Shown here: piece by piece, positions 6,277-14,760 of the stretch | How the letters are laid out: each line of letters opens with the position of its first letter | Numbering within the stretch: position 1 is the first letter of the stretch | Program-made: the position numbers and the translations under genes | The notes under the pieces: model-generated | The model's input: only the letters and a program-made list of their open reading frames with translations | What the model was told of the DNA's origin: nothing | The model's database searches: none | From: CBDUMN01 sp965368335 | GTDB lineage: Bacteria > Pseudomonadota > Alphaproteobacteria > Rhodospirillales > JAPHRK01 | Assembly (NCBI GenBank): GCA_965368335.1 | Contig: CBDUMN010000033.1 | Span: 1 to 34,984 of the forward strand | Length of the DNA stretch: 34,984 nt | Direction: 5' to 3'

Positions 6277-6660
6277 CTAATACTCGCTCAGGGCGCTTTG
6301 CAGAACCATGGTGATGATGGCTGCGAAGCCGAAAAGGGTTAAGAGGCCCATGCCGAAAAAAATATGGGCTGCGGTGCTGAGCGGGTGATGGTTGCGTTCT
6401 TCTTCAATGCGGCCCTCTGAACGACGCTCTTGTCCACCGACCATGGCGAGATAATACCGAGTGCCGAAAAAAGGAAAACTGAGCCTGACATTGAGCGGAT
6501 GGGAACCCCAGGCCCGCTTGCCCAGGGTTTTCGCCAGGGCGTCTTTTTGTTCGTCATTCAGGTTATCGACAATTCCCTCGGGCAGCGCAGTTAAAATGCT
6601 GCTGCCTCCAGCCGTTGCCGATCCTGTTCCATCTATCTGAAAAGGCGCATTTTTTTCCAT
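6277..6660 (-). CDS. Small tail-anchored membrane protein, unknown function
   Basis: A 127-residue protein whose start has an AAGGA site (AAAAAGGATAGCAG) upstream. Residues 1-90 are soluble: a Gly/Ser/Ala-rich opening, then ALPEGIVDNLNDEQKDALAKTLGKRAWGSHPLNVRLSFPF and a charged GGQERRSEGRIEEERN. A single hydrophobic segment at about 98-120 (FFGMGLLTLFGFAAIITMVL) lies close to the C-terminus, so the topology looks tail-anchored with the bulk in the cytoplasm. The family is not recognised. It is convergent with the HExxxH gene, with 16 bases between the stops and no terminator obvious between them. Protein-like composition, a good ribosome site and no better overlapping frame support it as a real gene. 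Confidence 0.65.
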   Translation of the reverse strand: MEKNAPFQIDGTGSATAGGSSILTALPEGIVDNLNDEQKDALAKTLGKRAWGSHPLNVRLSFPFFGTRYYLAMVGGQERRSEGRIEEERNHHPLSTAAHIFFGMGLLTLFGFAAIITMVLQSALSEY

Positions 6661-6695
6661 TATCTGCTATCCTTTTTCAAAATCGGTTTTCAAGC

Positions 6696-6722
6696 AAAAG
6701 AAAAACCGGACCCTCTGCCGGT
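6696..6722 (-). terminator. Hairpin with T run between the divergent 6660 and gdh genes
   Basis: On the minus strand ACCGG and CCGGT enclose an 8-base loop and are followed by TTTTTCTTTT. The form is that of a terminator, but no minus-strand gene lies directly upstream, since gdh runs the other way from 6823. It could stop antisense transcription from gdh or attenuate the 127-residue gene. The rest of 6661-6822 holds only the gdh ribosome site and no clear promoter. Confidence 0.3.
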
Positions 6723-6822
6723 CAGACTAACGAAAATTCTTTGTCGGCGCATTGGCAAAATCTTAAAAATTCCGTGGGCTGAATGGGCGGGAACGAGCAG
6801 GGCAAAAAGACAGGGGAAATTC

Positions 6823-9800
6823 ATGCATACCAATCCGGAACGCCTGAAAAGCGATCACATCCATAAAGTCATGAAGATTGCGGCCAATCGGCTAAGTTCT
6901 CAAAACGCCGAAGACGCCACCCGGTTTATCCGTGAGTTTTTCCATGGCGTCGCTCCCGACGACATTCTGTCCGCCGACCCGGAGATGCTGTTCGGCATGG
7001 CGGTTTCCCTCTGGAAGTTCGTTCATAAAAGGCCCAAAGACCTACCGATGATCCGGGTCTACAATCCCGATATCGAAGAGCACGGCTGGAAGTCCGACCA
7101 TACGGTTGTCGAGGTGGTTCAGAACGACATGCCGTTCTTGGTCGATTCGATTACAGCCGCCCTGCGCCCTTTGGACCTAATGACCCATTTGATTATTCAT
7201 CCGGTTCTTAAGGTGGTGCGTGATGGCGGGGGTGAGCGCTCGCTGACTTGCGAATGGGCCTCCGATGTCGATCGGACGATCCCTGAATCCTATATCCACT
7301 TCCAAATCACCGCCCAGTCCGGTGAGCGGCGCTTGAATGAAATCAAAAGCGCCATCGAAAAGGTTTTGGCCGATGTCAGGGCGGCCGTTGAAGACTGGCT
7401 GCCGATCAAGGATCGCTTAAAAGAGATCATTGAAGAGATTAAGCAAGACCCCCCGAAATTGGCCAAGGACGAGTTGGTCGAGGCGCGGGCGTTTCTGCGT
7501 TGGGTGCATGACGATCACTTTACCCTGCTCGGTTACCGCGATTACGACATTTCCGGCAGCATCCAAAAACCCAAGGTCACGATCAACCCGGAAACCGGGC
7601 TCGGCATTTTGCGCTCGACCGACGTGCTGGTCTTCGACGAGCTGCGTCACCTGGAGGGGATGCCTGCCGAGGTGCGGGGTATGGTCGCCGGGCCGCATCT
7701 GCTGATGGTCGCCAAGGCCGACCGTCGCTCGACCATTCACCGCCCCGTCCATATGGACGCCATCGGCATTAAAAAGTTCAATGCCAAGGGGAAGGTGATC
7801 GGCGTGCGTCTGTTCGTCGGGTTATTTACCTCGGTGGCCTACAGCCATAGCCCACGGGATATTCCGTTGTTGAGGCGCAAGGTGGAAGGGGTGATTGAAC
7901 GTTCGGGCCTGCCGCCCAGGGGGCATGCGGGCAAGGCGCTGGTCAATATTCTCGAAACCTATCCACGCGATGAGCTGTTCCAGATTTCCGAGGACGATCT
8001 TTTGCGGATTTCCATGGGGATCGTCCATTTGCAAGATCGCCAGCATACGGCGCTCTTCGTCCGTGAAGACGATTTCGGGCGGTTTTTCTCCTGCCTCGTC
8101 TATATTCCGCGTGATCGCTACACCACCGACCTGCGGCGCAAAATTCAGGGAGTCCTGGAAAACGCCTTTTCGGGCCATGCGGCGGACTACTATACGACTA
8201 TTTCGGATTCACCTTTGGCGCGGCTTCATATCATCGTTGCGACGACGCCGGGAATCGTATCCGAATACGATATTTCAGATGTTGAAGAGCAGATTGCCGA
8301 GGCGACGCGGTCCTGGTCGGATATGTTGGCTGAGACGGTAGCCGCTTCCAAGGGTGAGGAGCGCGGACAAAAACTTTATCGGCGCTACAAGCGGGCCTTC
8401 CCTGCCGGATATCGCGAACGTTTCGCCGTCGCCACCGCGGTGGTTGACGTCGAGCACCTTGAGGAGGTGATCAACGAGGGCGGCCTGGGGATGAATCTTT
8501 ATCGTCCCATCGAGGCCACCGACAACCAGGTGCGGTTCAAAATTTACCACCCCGAGCATTCCATCCCGCTTTCCGACGTTTTGCCCATGCTTGAAAACAT
8601 GGGGCTCAAGGTGATGGATGAGCTGCCCTACGCCATCCGGCCAGGCAACGGTAAGCAAGATTTGGTGATGATCCATGACTTCGGTCTTGAAACCGGCGAT
8701 GGGTCGGAGGTGGATTTAAGCGCCATTCGTCAGAAGTTCCAGAACACCTTTATGCGCGTCTGGAATCGCGAGATGGAAAATGACGGGTTCAACAGGCTTG
8801 TTCTGACCGCCGGATTGAACTGGCGTGAAGTCGTGGTTTTCAGGGCCTACGCCAAATACCTGCGTCAGGCGGCCTTTACCTTCTCGCAGAACTATATTGA
8901 GGAGGCCCTGGTCCGCCACCCCTCCATTGTGCGCTCCATCGCCGCATTTTTCATCCGGCGCTTCGATATTGACGGGCGGATTGCCGCTCAGGCCGAACTG
9001 GAGAAGATGGAATATGAAATTCTCCAAAGTCTCGACGCCGTCTCGAATGCCGATGACGACCGGATTTTACGGCGCTATGTCAATCTGATCCGCTGTACGC
9101 TCAGGACCAGCTATTTTCAGGTCGATGAAGTGGGTAAACCCAAGTCTTATCTGTCCTTCAAGTTCGACAGCAAACATCTCGACGACCTGCCTTTGCCGCG
9201 CCCCTGGCGAGAAATTTTCGTTTATTCGCCACGGGTGGAAGGGGTGCATCTTCGCGGCGGCAAGGTGGCTCGCGGCGGCTTGCGTTGGTCGGATCGTCGC
9301 GAAGACTTCCGCACCGAAATCCTCGGTTTGGTCAAGGCCCAGCAGGTCAAAAACTCAGTTATCGTGCCGGTCGGCTCCAAGGGCGGCTTTGTTGTCAAAC
9401 AGCCGCCCGCGACAGGGGATCGCGAGGCGCTGTTGAAAGAAGGGATCGAGTGTTACCGGATCTTCATCAAGGGTCTGCTCGATCTCACCGACAATATTGT
9501 CAAAGGCCGCATCGTTCCGCCCAAGAATGTGCTGCGCCATGATAACGACGACCCCTATCTGGTGGTCGCCGCCGATAAGGGGACCGCGACGTTCTCCGAT
9601 ATCGCCAACGCCATTTCGGCTGAATACGGCCATTGGCTGGGCGATGCCTTCGCCTCGGGCGGTTCGGTGGGCTACGACCATAAGGGTATGGGCATTACCG
9701 CGCGCGGGGCGTGGGAATCGGTCAAGCGCCATTTCCGCGAGATTGGTAAAGATATTCAGAGCGATCCCTTTACGGTGATCGGCGTCGGCGATATGGGGGG

Positions 9801-11664
9801 CGACGTCTTCGGCAATGGCATGCTGCTGTCCAAGCAAATCAAGTTGATCGCCGCGTTTAACCATCTGCATGTCTTCATCGACCCCGAGCCCGACCCGGCT
9901 AGGAGCTTTAAAGAGCGTCAACGGCTGTTCGACGGGGTCAAGGGATGGGAGCAGTACAATACGGAACTGATTTCCAAGGGCGGCGGGGTGTTCGAGCGGA
10001 GCGCCAAGACGATCAAGCTGACCCCGGAGATTCAGAAAATGATCGGCTCCAAAGCCGCCTCTTTGCCGCCCAACGAATTGATTCAGGCATTGCTTAAAAC
10101 CCAGGCCGAACTTCTGTGGTTTGGCGGAATTGGGACTTATATAAAAGCCAGCGACGAAACCCACGCCGAGGCCGGTGACCGCTCGAACGATTTGTTGCGC
10201 ATTGACGCCTATGAGGTTGGGGCCAAGGTGATTGGCGAAGGGGCCAATCTGGGGGTGACCCAGTTGGGCCGTATCGAGTTCGCCAAAAACGGCGGAATGC
10301 TCAATGCCGACTTTATCGACAACTCGGCCGGCGTCGACTGTTCGGATCATGAGGTCAATATCAAGATTTTGCTCGATGCGGTGGTGGCCGCGGGCGACAT
10401 GACGGGCAAGCAGCGCAATAAACTGCTGGCCGATATGACCGACGAAGTGGGCGAGTTGGTGCTGCGCGACAATTACCTTCAGACCCAGGCGATTTCCATG
10501 GTCTGCGGCCGGAGCCCGGACCTGCTCGATCATCAGATCAGGTTGATCCGTCGCCTCGAGCGCGAGGGCCGTCTTGATCGGGCGGTGGAGTTTCTGCCGG
10601 ATGATGAAGAGCTCAAAGAGCGCATAGCGGCCAAAACCGGTATGACCCGGCCGGAAATCTCCGTGCTCATTCCCTACAGCAAGATCTGGCTCTATGACGA
10701 GTTGCTGGCCTCCGACCTGCCGGATGATCCTTTCCTGTTTGAAGACTTGGTGAATTACTTCCCCGGTCCGATTCGTAAGAAATATAAGGCGGAAATCAAG
10801 GATCACAGGCTCCGTAGGGAGATCGTCGCCACCCATGTGACCAACGCCCTGGTCAATCGTTTGGGCGGCACCTTCCCCTTGCAGATTATGGATGAAACGG
10901 GCATGGCCTCGCCGGAGATCGCGCGCGCTTTCCTGATCGTCCAGGATGCTTTCGGTCTTCGCGCGGTATGGGAGGCCATTGAGGCGCTCGATAACCAAGT
11001 TCCGGCTTCTGCCCAGATTGGCATGCTCCATGTGGTCAACCAGCTGATTGAGCGCGCGACCCTCTGGTTTCTGCGCAATGTCGAGCCGCCGCTCGATATC
11101 GGGGCCAATATCAGCGCTTACATGAGGGGTATTGGCGAACTGGCTTCGAGCATGGATGAGATTCTCTCGGATACGGCGCGAAATGATCTTGCAGACCGGG
11201 CCCGGCCGTTTATCGATGCGGGCGTACCTGAAGATTTGGCGCGCCAGGTCGGTGGGCTGATCCTGCTTGCGCCCGCTTGCGATATCGTCCGTGTCGCCGG
11301 CGACTTCAAGCTCAAGGTTCCCGAGGTGGCGCGGCTTTATTTCGCCGTCGGCTCCCGGTTCAGCCTGGGTTGGATGCGCGGTTCCGCCGAGCGCTTGGCG
11401 TTTGAAAACCACTGGCAGAAACTGGCGACGACGGCCTTGATTGACGATCTCTACCGTCATCAGGCGCATCTGACCCGTTCGGTTTTGGGGATATCGACCA
11501 AGATCAAGAACCTCGATGAAGCTATCGGCCAATGGACCGAGGTCCATCCGATCCGGGTTGAACGGGCCGACCAGTTGATCGGTGAAATGCGCGGCAGCGA
11601 TACGATGGATTTCTCCATGCTCACCGTCGCCAGTCGCCATTTGCGCACCTTGACTGAGGACTAA
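6823..11664 (+). CDS. gdhB: NAD-specific glutamate dehydrogenase, large GDH180 type
   Basis: Converts L-glutamate and NAD+ to 2-oxoglutarate, ammonium and NADH in the cytoplasm, mainly for glutamate breakdown. At 1613 residues it is the normal size of the 180-kDa class, about four times the common hexameric enzymes. The N-terminal half (about 1-700) holds the ACT-like regulatory domains. The catalytic core follows: RGGKVARGGLRWSDRREDF (811-829), VKAQQVKNSVIVPVGSKGGF (837-856), and the nucleotide-binding GVGDMGGDVFGNGM (987-1000). A helical C-terminal domain completes it. The start has an AGGGG site. A UMF1-type permease begins 6 bases after the stop, suggesting co-transcription. The gene symbol follows common usage for this class and is not certain; the function is. 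Confidence 0.95.
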   Translation: MHTNPERLKSDHIHKVMKIAANRLSSQNAEDATRFIREFFHGVAPDDILSADPEMLFGMAVSLWKFVHKRPKDLPMIRVYNPDIEEHGWKSDHTVVEVVQNDMPFLVDSITAALRPLDLMTHLIIHPVLKVVRDGGGERSLTCEWASDVDRTIPESYIHFQITAQSGERRLNEIKSAIEKVLADVRAAVEDWLPIKDRLKEIIEEIKQDPPKLAKDELVEARAFLRWVHDDHFTLLGYRDYDISGSIQKPKVTINPETGLGILRSTDVLVFDELRHLEGMPAEVRGMVAGPHLLMVAKADRRSTIHRPVHMDAIGIKKFNAKGKVIGVRLFVGLFTSVAYSHSPRDIPLLRRKVEGVIERSGLPPRGHAGKALVNILETYPRDELFQISEDDLLRISMGIVHLQDRQHTALFVREDDFGRFFSCLVYIPRDRYTTDLRRKIQGVLENAFSGHAADYYTTISDSPLARLHIIVATTPGIVSEYDISDVEEQIAEATRSWSDMLAETVAASKGEERGQKLYRRYKRAFPAGYRERFAVATAVVDVEHLEEVINEGGLGMNLYRPIEATDNQVRFKIYHPEHSIPLSDVLPMLENMGLKVMDELPYAIRPGNGKQDLVMIHDFGLETGDGSEVDLSAIRQKFQNTFMRVWNREMENDGFNRLVLTAGLNWREVVVFRAYAKYLRQAAFTFSQNYIEEALVRHPSIVRSIAAFFIRRFDIDGRIAAQAELEKMEYEILQSLDAVSNADDDRILRRYVNLIRCTLRTSYFQVDEVGKPKSYLSFKFDSKHLDDLPLPRPWREIFVYSPRVEGVHLRGGKVARGGLRWSDRREDFRTEILGLVKAQQVKNSVIVPVGSKGGFVVKQPPATGDREALLKEGIECYRIFIKGLLDLTDNIVKGRIVPPKNVLRHDNDDPYLVVAADKGTATFSDIANAISAEYGHWLGDAFASGGSVGYDHKGMGITARGAWESVKRHFREIGKDIQSDPFTVIGVGDMGGDVFGNGMLLSKQIKLIAAFNHLHVFIDPEPDPARSFKERQRLFDGVKGWEQYNTELISKGGGVFERSAKTIKLTPEIQKMIGSKAASLPPNELIQALLKTQAELLWFGGIGTYIKASDETHAEAGDRSNDLLRIDAYEVGAKVIGEGANLGVTQLGRIEFAKNGGMLNADFIDNSAGVDCSDHEVNIKILLDAVVAAGDMTGKQRNKLLADMTDEVGELVLRDNYLQTQAISMVCGRSPDLLDHQIRLIRRLEREGRLDRAVEFLPDDEELKERIAAKTGMTRPEISVLIPYSKIWLYDELLASDLPDDPFLFEDLVNYFPGPIRKKYKAEIKDHRLRREIVATHVTNALVNRLGGTFPLQIMDETGMASPEIARAFLIVQDAFGLRAVWEAIEALDNQVPASAQIGMLHVVNQLIERATLWFLRNVEPPLDIGANISAYMRGIGELASSMDEILSDTARNDLADRARPFIDAGVPEDLARQVGGLILLAPACDIVRVAGDFKLKVPEVARLYFAVGSRFSLGWMRGSAERLAFENHWQKLATTALIDDLYRHQAHLTRSVLGISTKIKNLDEAIGQWTEVHPIRVERADQLIGEMRGSDTMDFSMLTVASRHLRTLTED

Positions 11665-11670
11665 AGGGCG

Positions 11671-12948
11671 ATGGCCGATCAAAAGGCGGAGCGAAAAGGC
11701 ATCTTCGCCTGGTGTCTTTACGACTGGGCCAACTCGCCTTTTACCACGGTGGTCATCACCTTCGTTTTTTCGGCCTATTTCACCAAGGCTGTCGCGCCCG
11801 ATGAAGTGACCGGCACGTCTCTCTGGGGCTATGCCATGAGCCTGTCGGGACTGGCGATTGCCCTGACCGCTCCGATTTTCGGCTCGATTGCCGATAAGAC
11901 CGGGCGGCGTAAGCCCTGGCTTCTGCTGTTTACGTTACTCTGCGCCGCAACCACGGTGTTTCTCTGGCAGATCAAGCCCGAGGCGGCTTATGTCACCCTG
12001 GCTCTGACGCTTGCCGCCATCGCCAACTACGGCTTCGAATCGGCGATGGTGTTCTATAACGCCATGCTGCCCGATATCGCGCCGCGCCATAAGATCGGAA
12101 GGGTTTCCGGCTGGGGGTGGGGGCTTGGCTATTTCGGCGGGCTGGCCGCCCTGGCGGTTTGTCTCGTCGGCTTCGTTCAGGCCGAAACGCCGTGGTTCGG
12201 CCTTTCCAAGGAAGGGGCCGAGCATCTGCGCGCCACCCCGGTGATGGTGGCGCTTTGGCTTGTTCTGTTCTCCATACCACTATTCCTTATGACCCCCGAC
12301 CGGACAAGATCGGCCCTCCCCCTGGGCCGGGCGGCCCGTGAGGGTGTGACGACGCTGATTGGCACACTCAAGAAGGTGCGGGACTACCGCGATGTTTTTT
12401 GGTTTTTAATCGCCCGCATGCTCTATACGGACGGGCTCAACACCCTGTTCGCCTTCGGGGGTATTTATGCGGCGGGGACCTTCGGGTTTTCGTTTACCGA
12501 CCTTATTCTGTTCGGCATTGCAATTAATGTGACTTCGGGGGTCGGCGCCTTCGCTTTTGGCTGGATTGATGACCGGCTTGGGCCCAAGAAGACCGTGATC
12601 ATCGCTCTGGTCGGCCTGATTTTCCTGTCCGTCGCCCTGTTGCTGATTGAAAGCAAGACGCTGTTTTGGGTTTTCGGCCTGCCTCTGGGCATCTTTGTCG
12701 GTCCGGCCCAATCGGCCAGCCGTTCCTATATGGCGCGCCTTGCGCCGAAGGAGCTGACCACCGAAATGTTCGGGCTCTACGCCTTCTCAGGCAAGGCGAC
12801 GGCTTTTCTCGGCCCCGCCGTTCTGGCGCTGGCGACCGATCTGTTCACCAGCCAAAAAGCCGGTATGGCGACGATTCTCGGCTTTTTTGTCATTGGCGGA
12901 TTGCTGCTGCTCAAGGTGCCGGAGCCCCAGGAAGCGGGAGAAGCATAG
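11671..12948 (+). CDS. MFS transporter, UMF1/Atg22-like family
   Basis: A 425-residue inner-membrane permease of the major facilitator superfamily with about 12 hydrophobic segments. The start FAWCLYDWANSPFTTVVITFVFSAYF is the family signature of Atg22-like (vacuole effluxer) permeases. The MFS loop motif appears as GSIADKTGRRKPWLL near residues 70-84, and GWIDDRLGPKKTVI in the second half. Yeast Atg22 exports amino acids from the vacuole, and substrates of bacterial members are mostly unknown. Placement six bases after a glutamate-degrading dehydrogenase hints at an amino-acid or related substrate, but that is inference. An AAAGGG site overlaps the end of gdh. The FkbM gene starts two bases after this stop. 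Confidence 0.88.
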   Translation: MADQKAERKGIFAWCLYDWANSPFTTVVITFVFSAYFTKAVAPDEVTGTSLWGYAMSLSGLAIALTAPIFGSIADKTGRRKPWLLLFTLLCAATTVFLWQIKPEAAYVTLALTLAAIANYGFESAMVFYNAMLPDIAPRHKIGRVSGWGWGLGYFGGLAALAVCLVGFVQAETPWFGLSKEGAEHLRATPVMVALWLVLFSIPLFLMTPDRTRSALPLGRAAREGVTTLIGTLKKVRDYRDVFWFLIARMLYTDGLNTLFAFGGIYAAGTFGFSFTDLILFGIAINVTSGVGAFAFGWIDDRLGPKKTVIIALVGLIFLSVALLLIESKTLFWVFGLPLGIFVGPAQSASRSYMARLAPKELTTEMFGLYAFSGKATAFLGPAVLALATDLFTSQKAGMATILGFFVIGGLLLLKVPEPQEAGEA

Positions 12949-12949
12949 A

Positions 12950-14068
12950 TTGGATACGATCATTACACCGGCCCACCTGCCCAATGAGGGCTGTATCCGG
13001 GTTGATGTTTCGGAGGATATGCGCGGCCATTTGCTAACGGTTCTGCGCGCGCTGAAACCAAAGGCCGATATCCAGGCGTTTGACGGAACGGTTATGCCGG
13101 GCGACCTGCTTGTTACGACGGAGCCGGAGTGCAAGGTTGATTCCGCCTCCATCCTGCCCGTTCCCGTAGGCGATCCCTGGGGATGGTGGGAATGGTCCAA
13201 AAGAGCGGTAGAGGGACCCGGCCTCAAGAAGGCTCTGGCTGAAGCTTTGCCGTTGCCGGTCTGCGCAGAGGGAACAATGTTTGGCGCGGAGTTGCATTTT
13301 CCCGGTCTACAGATGAACAAAGCATCTGCCGCGCTGGAGCAAAGGATAGAATGGGTATGTCGAAATCTGGCCGATACGGAAAGCCGGAGGTGTTTTGAAA
13401 CCGTCTTATTCGGCGGATTTGAAGAGCTGCGACAACACTATCACCAACGGTTATTTGATTGCCCGCAATATACCGATCATGTTCGGTTCTCCGATGGAGA
13501 CGTGATTATCAATGGCGGGGTTCATGAGGGGGCGGAAATCCCCCTTTTTCTAGCCTTAGGCGGCCCAGATACATCCCTCCATAATATCGATCCTGGTGGA
13601 TACAAATGCCTTTCGGATTATGCGGGGCGGTGGCTCAGCAGCTGGGGTGATCAATCTCAGGAATGCGCTTTCGCCTTGTCGGACAAGCCTGGCCGGAAGG
13701 AATTGGCGGTTTGCGATGATGGGCAAATGAGCTCGCGGTTTGAAAAGGGGGACGGATTAACCGATAAACTGAAGTTTTTCCCCGCCCTTTCTTTGGAAGG
13801 CTACGTAAAAAGCCGCAATCTAGAGAAAATCGATTTTATCAAACTTGATCTTGAAGGCGATGAGGAAACGGTTGTTCCTAGCTTGCCCGACTTGGCCAAT
13901 CGGTTCCGGCCTCAAATGGCGATTTCCATTTATCATAAGATTTCCCATTTCTGGGATATCCCGAAATTTCTCATGGATCGGCTGGAAAACTATCGGTTTC
14001 ATGTTGGCCACTATAGTAGCCAAGGGTATGAAACCATTCTTTACGCTATCCCTGAAGAGCGGGGCTAA
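12950..14068 (+). CDS. FkbM-family SAM-dependent methyltransferase
   Basis: A 372-residue protein if read from the TTG at 12950, which has a GGGAG site 9 to 10 bases upstream and sits two bases past the MFS stop. The next start, an ATG at 13019, has its ribosome site too close. Residues about 185-200 (VIINGGVHEGAEIPLF) match the SAM-binding first motif of FkbM methyltransferases. FIKLDLEGDEETVVPSL at 296-312 is the characteristic FkbM strand carrying the acidic motif. The N-terminal 170 residues do not match anything I know. FkbM enzymes O-methylate sugars or polyketides, and the acceptor here is unknown. The gene looks lower in GC, with more AT-rich codons, than its neighbours. It is convergent with the next gene, overlapping by four bases. 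Confidence 0.78.
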   Translation: MDTIITPAHLPNEGCIRVDVSEDMRGHLLTVLRALKPKADIQAFDGTVMPGDLLVTTEPECKVDSASILPVPVGDPWGWWEWSKRAVEGPGLKKALAEALPLPVCAEGTMFGAELHFPGLQMNKASAALEQRIEWVCRNLADTESRRCFETVLFGGFEELRQHYHQRLFDCPQYTDHVRFSDGDVIINGGVHEGAEIPLFLALGGPDTSLHNIDPGGYKCLSDYAGRWLSSWGDQSQECAFALSDKPGRKELAVCDDGQMSSRFEKGDGLTDKLKFFPALSLEGYVKSRNLEKIDFIKLDLEGDEETVVPSLPDLANRFRPQMAISIYHKISHFWDIPKFLMDRLENYRFHVGHYSSQGYETILYAIPEERG

Positions 14069-14664
14069 TCTCCGAGCTTATCCGCCTTGTCGATGATGAC
14101 GGCGAAACGGTCGCCCAGCCCGGCGAGGGCGGCTTTGTGGAGCGCTTCGGCTTCGATAACCCCGCCATCATGGGTCGGCAGGGGGCGGGTGGCGCAGGCA
14201 TTGGCGACGACGGTTGTCGAATACCCCAGATCGAGCGCGGCGCGCACGGTCGAACTAACGCACATATGGGTCATGAAGCCGGTGACGATCAGTTTTTTGC
14301 GGCCGGTCTTGTCGATCTCGTCCTTCAGCGTCGTCTGGACGAAGGCGTTGGGCAACGGCTTGGCGACCAGAGGTTCTCCGTCCTGAGCGGCGACGGTGTC
14401 GGCCAGTTGTCCGCCGGGGCCTTCCAGATCGAAGGGGCCGCCCTTGCCGCCCTTGTGGACCACATGGATGATCGGCGCACCGGCGGCGCGGGCGCGTTCC
14501 AAAACTTTGGCCCCTTCAAGCAGCGCCGCTTCGATGCCGGGCAGGGGGAGCATGCCGGAAAGGTATTCGTTCTGCTGGTCGATGGTGACCACTACGGCGT
14601 CCGATAAAGCGGCGGGCGTGAGATCGGCTCCGGCCATTTGGAGCAGGGTTTTGGGCTGAGACAT
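14065..14664 (-). CDS. Isochorismatase-fold cysteine hydrolase
   Basis: A 199-residue hydrolase of the isochorismatase-like group. The three catalytic positions are visible: Asp29 in VVVTIDQQNEYL, Lys102 in VAKPLPNAF, and Cys135 in GFMTHMCVSSTVRAA. Family members cleave C-N bonds in small amides such as nicotinamide or N-carbamoyl compounds, and the substrate cannot be told from the sequence. The open frame extends far upstream over the LysR gene, but the ATG at 14664 has a GGAG site 10 bases away and gives a family-length protein. It is divergent from a LysR regulator 96 bases away, the usual sign of control by that regulator. Confidence 0.88.
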   Translation of the reverse strand: MSQPKTLLQMAGADLTPAALSDAVVVTIDQQNEYLSGMLPLPGIEAALLEGAKVLERARAAGAPIIHVVHKGGKGGPFDLEGPGGQLADTVAAQDGEPLVAKPLPNAFVQTTLKDEIDKTGRKKLIVTGFMTHMCVSSTVRAALDLGYSTTVVANACATRPLPTHDGGVIEAEALHKAALAGLGDRFAVIIDKADKLGD

Positions 14665-14743
14665 TTTCGGTTCTCCGTTCTTGCGTTGAAGACAATCTCC
14701 CACGGCGCAAATGCAGAAGAAATGCTGTTCTCTGCCGGGCTTG

Positions 14744-14759
14744 TCTGCAAAAATGCAGA
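14744..14759. promoter_or_regulatory. Candidate LysR operator between lysR and the hydrolase gene
   Basis: TCTGCAAAAATGCAGA is a perfect 6-4-6 inverted repeat ending two bases before the LysR ATG. A half-site, ATGCAGA, recurs at 14711-14717, 42 bases away. A main palindrome plus a second half-site in a divergent gap fits LysR-type control. Position against its own start suggests autorepression. Confidence 0.5.
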
Positions 14760-14760
14760 G

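Noticed and set aside
9355..11682. 775-codon minus-strand open frame across the gdh gene
   Set aside because: It lies fully antisense to the well-supported glutamate dehydrogenase. Its product shows no domain pattern, and long antisense frames are expected in GC-rich genes.
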